A stretch of 52,773 bases of DNA, taken from the NCBI GenBank assembly GCA_900316995.1, contig ONEZ01000025.1:1-52773 (forward strand), in the 5' to 3' direction. This document shows positions 16,496 through 24,815 of the stretch, piece after piece; the first letter of the stretch is position 1, and each line of letters starts with the position of its first letter. The position numbers were made by a program, and so were the translations under genes. The DNA is from an uncultured Bacteroidales bacterium. GTDB lineage: Bacteria > Bacteroidota > Bacteroidia > Bacteroidales > Paludibacteraceae. The notes under the pieces are model-generated. The model was not told where the DNA came from, made no database searches, and saw only the letters and a program-made list of their open reading frames with translations.

Positions 16496-16638
16496 ATAAG
16501 CTGTGTCGTCACTTGCCAAAATAAGAGTAAACTCTTCTTTTGGGCTCGCTCCTAACAACTTTCCTGTCGGCTTGTTGTGTCGTCACTCGCCAAAATAAGA
16601 GTAAACTCTTCTTTTGGGCTCGCTCCTAACAACTTTCC
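16487..16638. repeat. tandem repeats carrying the tRNA-Ser 5' end
   Basis: CAACTTTCC, the 5' end of the tRNA on the minus strand, occurs at 16487-16495, 16556-16564 and 16630-16638. The spacers between them are near-identical (CGTCACTyGCCAAAATAAG... CTCGCTCCTAA), each containing AAGAGT/ACTCTT. Confidence 0.85.
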
Positions 16639-16687
16639 TTCCAAAAAATTGTGTCGCTGCAAAACAACGACACAATCATATCAATTA

Positions 16688-16728
16688 CGAGATTCTTCGT
16701 TACGCAAAGCTTCACTCAGAATGACGTG
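16688..16728. repeat. half REP element after serA
   Basis: GAGATTCTTCGTTACG ... CACTCAGAATGACGTG: one half of the REP-like hairpin seen elsewhere, diverged. Confidence 0.7.
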
Positions 16729-16737
16729 ATGTGGATT

Positions 16738-17661
16738 TTATTTATTTACACGGAACTTCTCTATGCCGTCTTTGATGAAACCAACAATCTGGTTTGCAGC
16801 TGCAATACCGGCGTTGATGTTGGCCTCTGCGGTTTGAGCACCCATTTTCTTAGGGGTGGAGAAGTAGCGGCCTGCAAACTTAGAGGCAAACTCCTCATTG
16901 GCAGCTGGCATAATGTCAGTGATGTAACGGAAGTCTGCGCGCTCCTCCATAAGCTTTATAAGCTCGGCCTCATTGATAACCTCCTTACGGGCTGTGTTAA
17001 GCAGCATGGCGTTCTTAGGCATCTTAGATAGCAGAGCGTAGTTTATAGAGTTCTTGGTCTCTGCGGTGGCAGGGATGTGAAGTGATACAACCTGGCAGGT
17101 AGAGTAGAGTTCCTCTACAGTGTCAAGAGCCTTAACTCCGTCTTTCTCGATAACCTCTTTTGGACAGTATGCGTCAAAAGCGTAAATGTCCATGCCAAAG
17201 CCCTTGGCGATGCGGGCTACGTTGCGGCCTACATTACCGTATGCGTGGATACCAAGTTTTTTGCCCATAAGCTCTGTGCCTGATGTGCCGTTGTAAAGGT
17301 TGCGTACACCGTAAACCATAAGACCAAGAGCAAGTTCAGCCACTGCGTTGGCATTCTGACCTGGAGTGTTCATTACACAAACGCCAGCCTTGGTGGCTGC
17401 CTCAAGGTCAACATTGTCATAACCCGCACCGGCTCTTACTACTATTTTCAGGTTTTTTGCTGCTGCAAACACCTCAGCGTCAATGATGTCGCTGCGGATG
17501 ATGATAGCGTCAGCATCGGCGGCTGCATCAAGCAACTGTTTTTTCTCTGTATATTTCTCAAGCAAAACAAGCTCATAGCCTGCTTTATCTGTAACAGCCT
17601 TAATGCCATCGATGGCTACTTTTGCAAAAGGCTTTTCTGTTGCTACTAATACTTTAGTCAT
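16738..17661 (-). CDS. serA: D-3-phosphoglycerate dehydrogenase, short form
   Basis: First step of serine synthesis: oxidises 3-phosphoglycerate with NAD. From the ATG at 17661 it has 307 residues. NAD-binding GIHAYGNVGRNVA near 138-150, catalytic Arg/Glu/His region RSDIID, LNTARKEVINEAEL near 225, and the closing domain without a C-terminal ACT extension: the short SerA type common in Bacteroidetes. It lies 78 bp after serC in the same direction. The DUF1015 gene expected next is 14 kb away. Confidence 0.93.
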   Translation of the reverse strand: MTKVLVATEKPFAKVAIDGIKAVTDKAGYELVLLEKYTEKKQLLDAAADADAIIIRSDIIDAEVFAAAKNLKIVVRAGAGYDNVDLEAATKAGVCVMNTPGQNANAVAELALGLMVYGVRNLYNGTSGTELMGKKLGIHAYGNVGRNVARIAKGFGMDIYAFDAYCPKEVIEKDGVKALDTVEELYSTCQVVSLHIPATAETKNSINYALLSKMPKNAMLLNTARKEVINEAELIKLMEERADFRYITDIMPAANEEFASKFAGRYFSTPKKMGAQTAEANINAGIAAANQIVGFIKDGIEKFRVNK

Positions 17662-17739
17662 GATATTATCTGTTAATTGTATCATCCGTACATCACAGAA
17701 CTTGTCATATATCTGTGTGATGACGGATGATGATAAACA

Positions 17740-18807
17740 TTAGTGTGTTCTCTCAAACTCTTTCATGCAGTCAACAAGTGCTTGTACGCTCTCAATAGGT
17801 AGTGCGTTGTAGCAAGATGCACGGAATCCGCCAACTGAACGGTGTCCCTTAACGCCAACCATACCTTTAGATGTGGCAAATTTCAGGAATTCATCTTCAA
17901 GTGGCTTATACTCATCTTTCATTACAAAGCATATATTCATACGTGAACGATCTTCTGCCTTGGCTGTACCTACAAACATCTTGCTGCTGTCAATAGTATT
18001 GTAAAGAAGCTCAGCCTTGGCAATGTTACGTTTCTCAGCTGCTGCTGTACCGCCGTTAGCCTTCAGATAACGAAGGTTAAGAAGGGCAGTGTAGATAGGC
18101 AGCACAGGAGGAGTGTTGAACATAGAACCACCGTCAATGTGTGTCTGGTAGTTAAGCATTGTAGGAATGTAACGGCTAACCTTGCCAAGAAGATCATTCT
18201 TTACAATTACAAATGTTACACCGGCAGGAGCAAGATTCTTCTGCGCGCCACCATAGATAAGACCGTACTTGCTTACGTCAATAGGACGTGAGAAGATGTC
18301 AGATGACATATCGGCGATTAGGGGAACTGGAGAATCCAAGTCTTTCAGAATCTCTGTACCGTATATTGTGTTATTTGTAGTAATGTGGAAATAATCTGCG
18401 TCGGCTGGAATGGTGTAATCTTTAGGAATGAATGTGTAGTTGGCGTCAGCAGACGATGCAACCTCTACAACCTCACCAAATCCCTTTGCCTCCTTCATGG
18501 CTTTCTTAGCCCATACACCAGTGTTAAGGTATGCTGCCTTCTTCTCCAAGAGGTTGAATGGAACCATACAGAACTGAAGACTGGCGCCGCCGCCTAGGAA
18601 GATAACTGAGTAGCCCTCTGGAATGTCCAGAATCTCCTTGAAAAGGGAGACTGCTTCATCTACTACAGGTTGGAAATACTTGGCACGGTGGCTAATCTCA
18701 AGGATAGACAAACCTTCGCCCTGAAAATCAAGAACAGCCTTGGCTGTGTCTTCAATGACCTCTCTTGGTAAAATAGACGGTCCTGCGTTAAAATTATGTT
18801 TCTTCAT
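17740..18807 (-). CDS. serC: phosphoserine aminotransferase
   Basis: PLP enzyme making phosphoserine from phosphohydroxypyruvate and glutamate, the second step of serine synthesis. The ATG at 18807 gives 355 residues starting [13 protein letters not shown], the family N-terminus. Visible: GGGASLQF near 74 (PLP phosphate), [10 protein letters not shown] near 175, and the PLP Lys in [12 protein letters not shown] near 195. A TAACTTTG -7 element (18850-18857) lies 40 bp upstream. Probably co-transcribed with serA. Confidence 0.95.
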   Translation of the reverse strand: MKKHNFNAGPSILPREVIEDTAKAVLDFQGEGLSILEISHRAKYFQPVVDEAVSLFKEILDIPEGYSVIFLGGGASLQFCMVPFNLLEKKAAYLNTGVWAKKAMKEAKGFGEVVEVASSADANYTFIPKDYTIPADADYFHITTNNTIYGTEILKDLDSPVPLIADMSSDIFSRPIDVSKYGLIYGGAQKNLAPAGVTFVIVKNDLLGKVSRYIPTMLNYQTHIDGGSMFNTPPVLPIYTALLNLRYLKANGGTAAAEKRNIAKAELLYNTIDSSKMFVGTAKAEDRSRMNICFVMKDEYKPLEDEFLKFATSKGMVGVKGHRSVGGFRASCYNALPIESVQALVDCMKEFERTH

Positions 18808-18849
18808 ACAAAAATTATGTATTGTGTTTAGGTTCTCTTTAGAGAGTTG

Positions 18850-18857
18850 CAAAGTTA
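18850..18857 (-). promoter_or_regulatory. serC -7 element
   Basis: Minus-strand TAACTTTG; about 43 bp from its upstream edge to the serC ATG. Confidence 0.55.
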
Positions 18858-18911
18858 AGATTTTTTAATGTCAATAAAAAATTATAAGGCAGATTTTCTT
18901 AACATCGATGT

Positions 18912-20084
18912 TTAATTCTGATTTTTAATACAAATATTTGACAATATCACATTTTTTATGATGTTAATCACTGTGTCCTGCGCCATGTAAAGTGACTTTA
19001 CAGGGATGTACTCATCCTTGCTGTGAAAGTTTATGCCGCCGGCAAACAGGTTTGGGCATGGCAACCCGTTAAAACAGAGCTTGACTCCGTCTGTGCCTCC
19101 TCGTATGGGAGTGAGTTTCGGCTCCACGCCTGCCTCTGTCATTGAATTCTTGGCAAGCTGAACTATATCAGGATATTGTGAGATTATGTCAAACATATTT
19201 TTATACTGATCAGTAATCTCAACGGTGGCTGTGCCTTTGCCAAACTGCTCATTCAGCCCCTCTGCCAGATAGTTTGCAAACCGCTTCTTGTAATTGAACT
19301 CTAACTGGTCAAACTCACGGATTATGAATTCCACGGTGGCGCTGCCCACATTGCCCTCCAGATGAGTTATGTGAAAGAACCCTTGCCTGCCTTCTGAATT
19401 CTCAGGAATGTTTTCAGAGCATATTACGTCAATAACCTTGGATGCCAAGATGGATGCGTTTACCATCTTGTTTTTTGCGTAGCCTGGGTGACATGGCTTG
19501 CCCGTTATTTTTATTACGGCTTTTGCGGCGTTAAAGTTCTCAATTTCAAGTTCTCCAGCCTCACCGCCGTCAACAGTGTAGGCAAAGTCAGCCTTGAAGA
19601 TGCTACGGTCAAAGTGGTCAGTTCCACGGCCTATCTCTTCATCGGGAGTGAAGGCTATGTAAACATCGCCGTGCTTAACTTGAGGATTCTCTGCATAATA
19701 CTCAATGGCGCTCATTATGGCGGCTATCCCTGATTTGTCATCTGCTCCAAGCAGTGTTGTGCCATCAGACGTTATTATGTCATTGCCTTTCTTGTCTTTT
19801 TTGAACTTGGGCTTTACGCCGTCGCCTTTTTCGTCGGGCGATGTGTCAAGATGTGCAATGAATCCCACTGAAGAGACTTTTTTTCTTGTGTTGGCAGGCA
19901 GAAAAGCGTAAACATAGCACTGCTGCGTAAGAACCGCATCTGTAATGCCCATTTCATGCAATTCGTCTAAAAGAATACGTGCCAAGTCCCACTGTCCGGT
20001 GGAGCTTGGCACAGATTCTGAAAATTCGTTGCTCTGTGTGTTTATCTGTACGTACTTAATAAACCTGTCAACAACGCTTGTCAT
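18912..20084 (-). CDS. pepT: peptidase T (tripeptidase), internally shortened
   Basis: Zinc aminotripeptidase removing the N-terminal residue of tripeptides. The metal and catalytic residues are present: H78 and D80 (FIAHLDTSPD), D115 (LGADDKSG), E149/E150 (TPDEEIG), D172 (TVDGG), HSKDEY near 354. In E. coli PepT these fall at 78, 80, 140, 173/174, 196 and 379: the numbering agrees exactly up to 80 and is then 24-25 short, so a segment near residue 94 (about 19800) is missing in frame. Whether the enzyme still works is unknown. Its start overlaps the rfbB stop (ATGA). Confidence 0.9.
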   Translation of the reverse strand: MTSVVDRFIKYVQINTQSNEFSESVPSSTGQWDLARILLDELHEMGITDAVLTQQCYVYAFLPANTRKKVSSVGFIAHLDTSPDEKGDGVKPKFKKDKKGNDIITSDGTTLLGADDKSGIAAIMSAIEYYAENPQVKHGDVYIAFTPDEEIGRGTDHFDRSIFKADFAYTVDGGEAGELEIENFNAAKAVIKITGKPCHPGYAKNKMVNASILASKVIDVICSENIPENSEGRQGFFHITHLEGNVGSATVEFIIREFDQLEFNYKKRFANYLAEGLNEQFGKGTATVEITDQYKNMFDIISQYPDIVQLAKNSMTEAGVEPKLTPIRGGTDGVKLCFNGLPCPNLFAGGINFHSKDEYIPVKSLYMAQDTVINIIKNVILSNICIKNQN

Positions 20085-21133
20085 CTGTTATATTGTTTTT
20101 TATAGTACTCTTGATAGGCTCCTGATGTCACATTGTCAAGCCACTCTTCATTCTCAAGATACCAGTCAACTGTTTTCTCAAGCCCCTCTGCAAACTGGAG
20201 TGAAGGCTTCCATCCTAACTTCTCGTTGAGTTTTGTGGGGTCAATTGCGTAACGCAAATCATGACCGGCACGGTCTGTAACGTAGGTGATAAGCTTCTCT
20301 GATGTGCCTGGCTCTCTGCCAAGTTTCTTGTCCATAATCTTGCAGAGTAACTTTATGAGGTCTATGTTTGTCCACTCGTTATGGCCGCCTATGTTATAGG
20401 TCTCTCCGTTCTCTCCCTTATGGAAAATAAGGTCAATGGCGCGTGCGTGGTCCTCAACCCAAAGCCAGTCTCTCACATTTTCTCCTTTGCCGTAGATAGG
20501 TATCGGCTTGTTATGCTTGATGTTATTTATTGACAGTGGAATAAGTTTCTCTGGGAAATGGTTTGAACCATAGTTGTTTGAGCAGTTTGAAATAACCACA
20601 GGCAGACCGTATGTATGATAGTAGGCGCGTACAAAGTGGTCTGAACTTGCCTTTGAGGCTGAATACGGGCTGCGTGGATCATAAGGGGTCTTCTCTGTGA
20701 AGTAACCCTCCTTGCCAAGTGAGCCGTAAACCTCATCAGTTGACACGTGATAGAAACGCTTGCCCTCCATATTCCCTTTCCACAGATTCTTGGCTGCGTT
20801 CAAAAGATTTGCTGTGCCAAGCACGTTAGTGCGTATGAAGCATAGAGGGTCTGTTATGGAGCGGTCCACATGTGATTCAGCCGCCAAATGGATTACGCCG
20901 TCAAACTTGTACTCCTGAAACAGTTTCTCTATAAACTCGGTATCGGTGATGTCTCCTTTAATGAACTTATAGTTAGGCTTGTCACAAATATCTTTCAAAT
21001 TTTCAAGATTACCCGCGTATGTGAGTGCGTCCAGATTGTAGCACATATAGTTTGGATAGTTGTTCACAAACCTGCGGATTACGTGCGAACCAATGAATCC
21101 TGCCGCACCTGTTATGAGTATTTTACGGTCCAT
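20081..21133 (-). CDS. rfbB: dTDP-glucose 4,6-dehydratase
   Basis: Converts dTDP-glucose to dTDP-4-keto-6-deoxyglucose in the rhamnose and related sugar pathways. 350 residues, full length: NAD motif GAAGFIG at residues 8-14, HLAAESHVDRS near 84-94, STDEVYG near 132, catalytic YSASK near 157-161, and NNYG. Ends with the family C-terminus. Overlaps pepT by four bases. No other sugar-nucleotide genes are adjacent. Confidence 0.93.
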   Translation of the reverse strand: MDRKILITGAAGFIGSHVIRRFVNNYPNYMCYNLDALTYAGNLENLKDICDKPNYKFIKGDITDTEFIEKLFQEYKFDGVIHLAAESHVDRSITDPLCFIRTNVLGTANLLNAAKNLWKGNMEGKRFYHVSTDEVYGSLGKEGYFTEKTPYDPRSPYSASKASSDHFVRAYYHTYGLPVVISNCSNNYGSNHFPEKLIPLSINNIKHNKPIPIYGKGENVRDWLWVEDHARAIDLIFHKGENGETYNIGGHNEWTNIDLIKLLCKIMDKKLGREPGTSEKLITYVTDRAGHDLRYAIDPTKLNEKLGWKPSLQFAEGLEKTVDWYLENEEWLDNVTSGAYQEYYKKQYNR

Positions 21134-21141
21134 AATCTTAT

Positions 21142-22110
21142 TTAAAGAATGGTTGTGTTTTCATTATTGTTATCTGCAACCTCCAGAATCCACGCATCGC
21201 GGAAGCGAGGGTTGTCAGAGAAAGTCTCTAAAAATTCATCGCTTTCAGCTTCATTGCTGAACGCACGGTAAGAAACTCTGTAGCGGTGCTCAGAGAATAT
21301 GATAGTGCAATTCTCTCTGTACTGTGCCGGTAACTCTGCAATATACTTCAGTGCCTTTGCCTGAGAGTAGAAACTACCTATTATTATATGGTATTTTGCA
21401 TTGGAGGCCTCCGGCATGGCTGTGGATGCTGTGTCAGCAGGCTCCGCATTGCTTGTTATAACCTCCACGGCTCTGGCAAATGATGCTTTGTCTGCACCAG
21501 CGGCAAAATCTGTCTTGCTGTCATTTACGTGGAGCGGGAACAATATAATAAGGAGTACGGCTGCCACTGCGGCTGCAATCCAGTTCCTTGACGGCGTGAA
21601 TCTTATACCGTGGCTTCTGCCTGCGTCAGCGGTTTCCGCTTTAACCGAGGCTGCCTCCGCCACAATTCCGGACTCTTGCTCTTGCGCAGCGGCAAGCTGG
21701 TGAATCTTAGGAAAATATACGGGAACCAAGCCGTATGAAGAGCTAAGGAAAAAGTTATTGACAGCCGGCTCAAATATTATGTTTCCGTCAATGTAGTGGA
21801 ACATTCCTATGTTGCCTAACTTAAGGTGCCCCCAAGTGGTGAGCATGGTTATCAGTTCCCCTACAGCACGGTCTATCTGACGGTTCGCCTCCTCAAAACT
21901 TATTAGTTTTGTGAGTGCGTACTGCTGCGCTATGAGGCCGTCATTGTAAGTGAGCGACGGGTTGAAACCTATTGCCTTGTGAGCGGGGTAGAATGTGCTG
22001 TCACACTCCATAGCGCTCTCTTTTTCAGCAACAAAACCTCCAAACCCTGGCACCACAATAAAATTATGGCTGGCAAGCAGTATTTCTATGTTGTGTATTA
22101 GTTCTTGCAT
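21142..22110 (-). CDS. HU-like/SPOR domain membrane protein
   Basis: A Bacteroidales protein type with two N-terminal HU-like domains (HNFIVVPGFGGFVAEKE near 12-28; TTWGHLKLGNIGMF near 90-103), one membrane segment (WIAAAVAAVLLIILFPLHV, residues about 177-195) and a C-terminal SPOR-like peptidoglycan-binding domain (YHIIIGSFYSQAKALKYI near 240). The start is placed at the ATG at 22110; an in-frame GTG lies three codons upstream. Probably acts at the inner membrane and septum; role inferred from domains. Confidence 0.8.
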   Translation of the reverse strand: MQELIHNIEILLASHNFIVVPGFGGFVAEKESAMECDSTFYPAHKAIGFNPSLTYNDGLIAQQYALTKLISFEEANRQIDRAVGELITMLTTWGHLKLGNIGMFHYIDGNIIFEPAVNNFFLSSSYGLVPVYFPKIHQLAAAQEQESGIVAEAASVKAETADAGRSHGIRFTPSRNWIAAAVAAVLLIILFPLHVNDSKTDFAAGADKASFARAVEVITSNAEPADTASTAMPEASNAKYHIIIGSFYSQAKALKYIAELPAQYRENCTIIFSEHRYRVSYRAFSNEAESDEFLETFSDNPRFRDAWILEVADNNNENTTIL

Positions 22111-22222
22111 AACAAGCACAAAAATACTCTTTATTTATTATATATGGGTCAAAAACTCCACACTTTTTATTAACATTTAAACTAAATCAGGTAAAATCAA
22201 TCCAAGAATAAAAAAAATAACG

Positions 22223-22230
22223 TATCTTCG
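22223..22230 (+). promoter_or_regulatory. TATCTTCG promoter variant
   Basis: TATCTTCG lies 30 bp before the ATG at 22260. The same octamer precedes the RNA at 35167, and TAACTTCG precedes agmatinase (33390-33397). Confidence 0.45.
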
Positions 22231-22259
22231 TACTCCAATTTTATGAAATATAACGTAGG

Positions 22260-23936
22260 ATGAGAGGTTTAGTAAAATATTTGATTGCAGTTGCAACTGT
22301 TGTAGCGCCAGTGGTTGCATCGGCCGGAGTGGTATATCTGCCACCTTCAGAAGATGTGATTTTTGAATACGCAGAGGTTTATCTTAATTTTGACAGCACG
22401 CATTATTCAGGCGCAAGTCTAAGCAAGCGTGACAGTGTGTTCCATTACATAGAGCAGCGTGAGGCGGATAGGCAGACTGATGCCTTGGGACGTTTTGCTA
22501 TATGGCGTATGGTTCCGTCAGAAGTTATGGTGCCAGAAGTTGTTAAAGATAAAAAGGGTAGGATAGACATATATGTGGAGAATGTACCTCTGAGTTCATT
22601 GTCAGATACTGTTACTACCACCTCCGGCGATGTCATGCTCCCATACGGTATCTGGTGCCGTGCAGACCTTACAGACTCAGAGGGGCGGAACATTTATAGC
22701 GCAGACTACGGACTGTTAAAGGGGTACAAGCAGCAGGAACGCTCAGATGACGGAGAGATTACCCAGTCAACAAACATTGTGGGCATAAATGAGGCTCTTA
22801 ACATGGTTCGCGCCGATGTCTATGGCAGGTATGGTTTTGCAGTGTCAAATGACCCGTCAGACAAGGCTAAGGCAAATGGTACTAAATATGCCACCACGCT
22901 AAATATTATCAACGGCAATGTGTCGCAATTTGTTGATTACTACGCATATAATGACCTTTTATGCCAGATATTTGATTTTAATGCACCGTTTTCATTCCTC
23001 AGCCCTGATACGGTTGATGCAAATCTAAAAGCGGTTGACGCCACTATATATAGGAACGGCAATTTAGTTGGAACCTACACGCAAGAGTATAAAAGCGGAC
23101 GCCTGAAATCATTCTCCGGCTATATATATTCAAAAGATAATGACGGTAAGCCTGTAAAGCAGAAAATAAATACAATTACACCACGATATAATAAAAAGAC
23201 TGGTGAGTATGAGCAGATTACAACATTTGATGGGCAGCTTGCCAAGGTTGTGTTCCCTGGCTATGAGAGCACCACGGAGTGGGGACGCAAGTCTAAACAA
23301 CCTAACTTTTGCAAGACTAAGAACCTTATAGGCGGCTTCCTTAAAATGAAGGAGGAGACTACGGAGACAGTAGAGATGAGCGTGGATCTTGAGGGTAATG
23401 TTTATTTTGACTGTGAATCCACATCGTCAATCCCGTTCTCCCTCTTCAAGTTAGTGGCTGATTCCAATGCTGTGAAGTTCCCAATGCTCACAAGTGAGAA
23501 TCATACTGTGTCGCACGTAATACTAAGGTATGATGATAACCTGAACATCGTGGAAAAAAGATTGACTGGCAGTATTCTGCTTGAGAAAAACAGAGGTTAC
23601 AATAACTACACCTACATCAAGGCTGACAGCATTAGAAGCCGAACCTTTATCAGCGGATATGAAGGTGGACGTGTGGCTAAAAATGTTAAGCGTGACGCCT
23701 CTGTAATAGTGCATGATAACTGGGATATTGACTATAAGTGGGATCTTAAGAGTTTCCTTGGAAAACATAATAACACCAGAGTTCGTGTGAACAAGGAGTC
23801 AGAAGATGACAAAAACAGCTCCCTGAGCGTGGATTTCTCTGTGGAGTGGGACGTTAAGGTGACTCGTAACAACGATGGAGAAATTTCCAGCATTAAGATG
23901 GGAAATACGGAGATACAGTTCTCTTATAGACGATGA
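22260..23936 (+). CDS. exported protein of unknown function
   Basis: A 558-residue protein with a cleavable signal peptide (MRGLVKYLIAVATVVAPVVA, cleavage after ASA). The mature part is beta-rich with Ser/Thr/Asp/Tyr and no recognised catalytic motif; the end (SVDFSVEWDVKVTRNNDGEI... EIQFSYRR) looks like repeated short strands. Probably periplasmic or surface-attached. It stands alone with its own promoter and ends at a minisatellite. Confidence 0.7.
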   Translation: MRGLVKYLIAVATVVAPVVASAGVVYLPPSEDVIFEYAEVYLNFDSTHYSGASLSKRDSVFHYIEQREADRQTDALGRFAIWRMVPSEVMVPEVVKDKKGRIDIYVENVPLSSLSDTVTTTSGDVMLPYGIWCRADLTDSEGRNIYSADYGLLKGYKQQERSDDGEITQSTNIVGINEALNMVRADVYGRYGFAVSNDPSDKAKANGTKYATTLNIINGNVSQFVDYYAYNDLLCQIFDFNAPFSFLSPDTVDANLKAVDATIYRNGNLVGTYTQEYKSGRLKSFSGYIYSKDNDGKPVKQKINTITPRYNKKTGEYEQITTFDGQLAKVVFPGYESTTEWGRKSKQPNFCKTKNLIGGFLKMKEETTETVEMSVDLEGNVYFDCESTSSIPFSLFKLVADSNAVKFPMLTSENHTVSHVILRYDDNLNIVEKRLTGSILLEKNRGYNNYTYIKADSIRSRTFISGYEGGRVAKNVKRDASVIVHDNWDIDYKWDLKSFLGKHNNTRVRVNKESEDDKNSSLSVDFSVEWDVKVTRNNDGEISSIKMGNTEIQFSYRR

Positions 23937-24030
23937 ATCGTTTAATCGGTGATGCGGTGACGTACTGATGACCGTTAGGGAATAACCGATTTTCTCGATT
24001 AACCGATTCCACGATTAACCGATTAACCTT
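23934..24030. repeat. minisatellite with internal GTCATCAGT-type element
   Basis: GAATCGTTTAATCGGTGA units, then a module GACGTACTGATGACCGTTAGGGAATAACCG, recorded here as 23958-23985, then inverted ATTAACCGATT units. The same module is at 41447-41480 in opposite orientation. Confidence 0.75.
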
Positions 24031-24061
24031 TAATTTTTTTCTCTGTTTCAAATATTTTCAT

Positions 24062-24069
24062 TATCTTTG
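24062..24069 (+). promoter_or_regulatory. rpsP -7 element
   Basis: TATCTTTG, 50 bp before the rpsP start. Confidence 0.55.
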
Positions 24070-24119
24070 CGCCCGCATTCGAGAAATGCAAGTGAAGTAA
24101 TAATTAAAAACAATTAAAA

Positions 24120-24677
24120 ATGGCAACAAAAATCAGATTGCAAAGACACGGCCGCAAAGGATATGCTTACTATCATATCGTAATTGCTGACGTGCGTGCG
24201 CCACGTGATGGCAGGTGCATTGAGCGTATTGGTTCTTACAATCCTAACACCAATCCCGCTACAGTGGACTTAAACTTCGAGAAAGCCCTTGACTGGGTAT
24301 TAAAAGGTGCTCAACCAACAGACACAGTTCGTAACATTCTTTCAGACCAGGGCGTTATGCTTATGAAGCATCTTCTTGGCGGTGTTAAGAAGGGTGCGTT
24401 CACAAAAGAGGTTGCAGATAAGAAATTCCAGGATTGGAAGGACGCTAAGGCTAAAGAGCAGGCTAAGCTTGTAGAGAAGATTGCCGCTGGCAAGAAGGCT
24501 GCAAGTGCAGACCGTCTTAAGGCTGAGCAGGCAGTAAACGCTGCTAAGGCTAAAGTTGTAGCTGAGAAGAAAGCCGCTCAGATGGCTGCTCTTGAAGAGG
24601 CTGCAAAGCAGGCCGCTCAGGAGGCTGCTGCCGCTGAGGCTCCAGCTGCTGAGGCAGAAGCTCCAGCCGCAGAATAA
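24120..24677 (+). CDS. rpsP: 30S ribosomal protein S16 with Ala-rich tail
   Basis: Small-subunit ribosomal protein. The first 85 residues are canonical S16: [34 protein letters not shown], then [17 protein letters not shown]. The remaining 100 residues form a Lys/Ala/Glu-rich helix ([17 protein letters not shown]... [15 protein letters not shown]), an extension normal for Bacteroidales S16. Own promoter and terminator, so probably a single-gene unit. Confidence 0.97.
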   Translation: MATKIRLQRHGRKGYAYYHIVIADVRAPRDGRCIERIGSYNPNTNPATVDLNFEKALDWVLKGAQPTDTVRNILSDQGVMLMKHLLGGVKKGAFTKEVADKKFQDWKDAKAKEQAKLVEKIAAGKKAASADRLKAEQAVNAAKAKVVAEKKAAQMAALEEAAKQAAQEAAAAEAPAAEAEAPAAE

Positions 24678-24702
24678 TTTTCTTAAAGGAATATTAAAAA
24701 AG

Positions 24703-24736
24703 GGAGAAAGGAGAGATGTTCTCTTTTCTCCTTTTT
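24703..24736 (+). terminator. rpsP terminator
   Basis: GGAGAAAGGAGAG pairs with CTCTTTTCTCC, followed by TTTTT, 26 bp after the stop. Confidence 0.85.
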
Positions 24737-24767
24737 CATTTGAATTGTGAATTATTTAATATTCCTT

Positions 24768-24815
24768 GTCATGCTGAGCGTAGTGCAACGTAGCGAAGCA
24801 TCTCATAATCCCAAG
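24768..24815. repeat. half REP element fused to a gene start
   Basis: TTGTCATGCTGAGCG ... AGCGAAGCATCTCATAAT is the left half of the REP-like hairpin. It contains the ATG (24771) now used by the following gene. Confidence 0.8.

Noticed and set aside
16496-16640. Tandem repeats after tRNA-Ser as a CRISPR array
   Set aside because: Only two long units; the spacers are the conserved part and the shared end is a tRNA piece.
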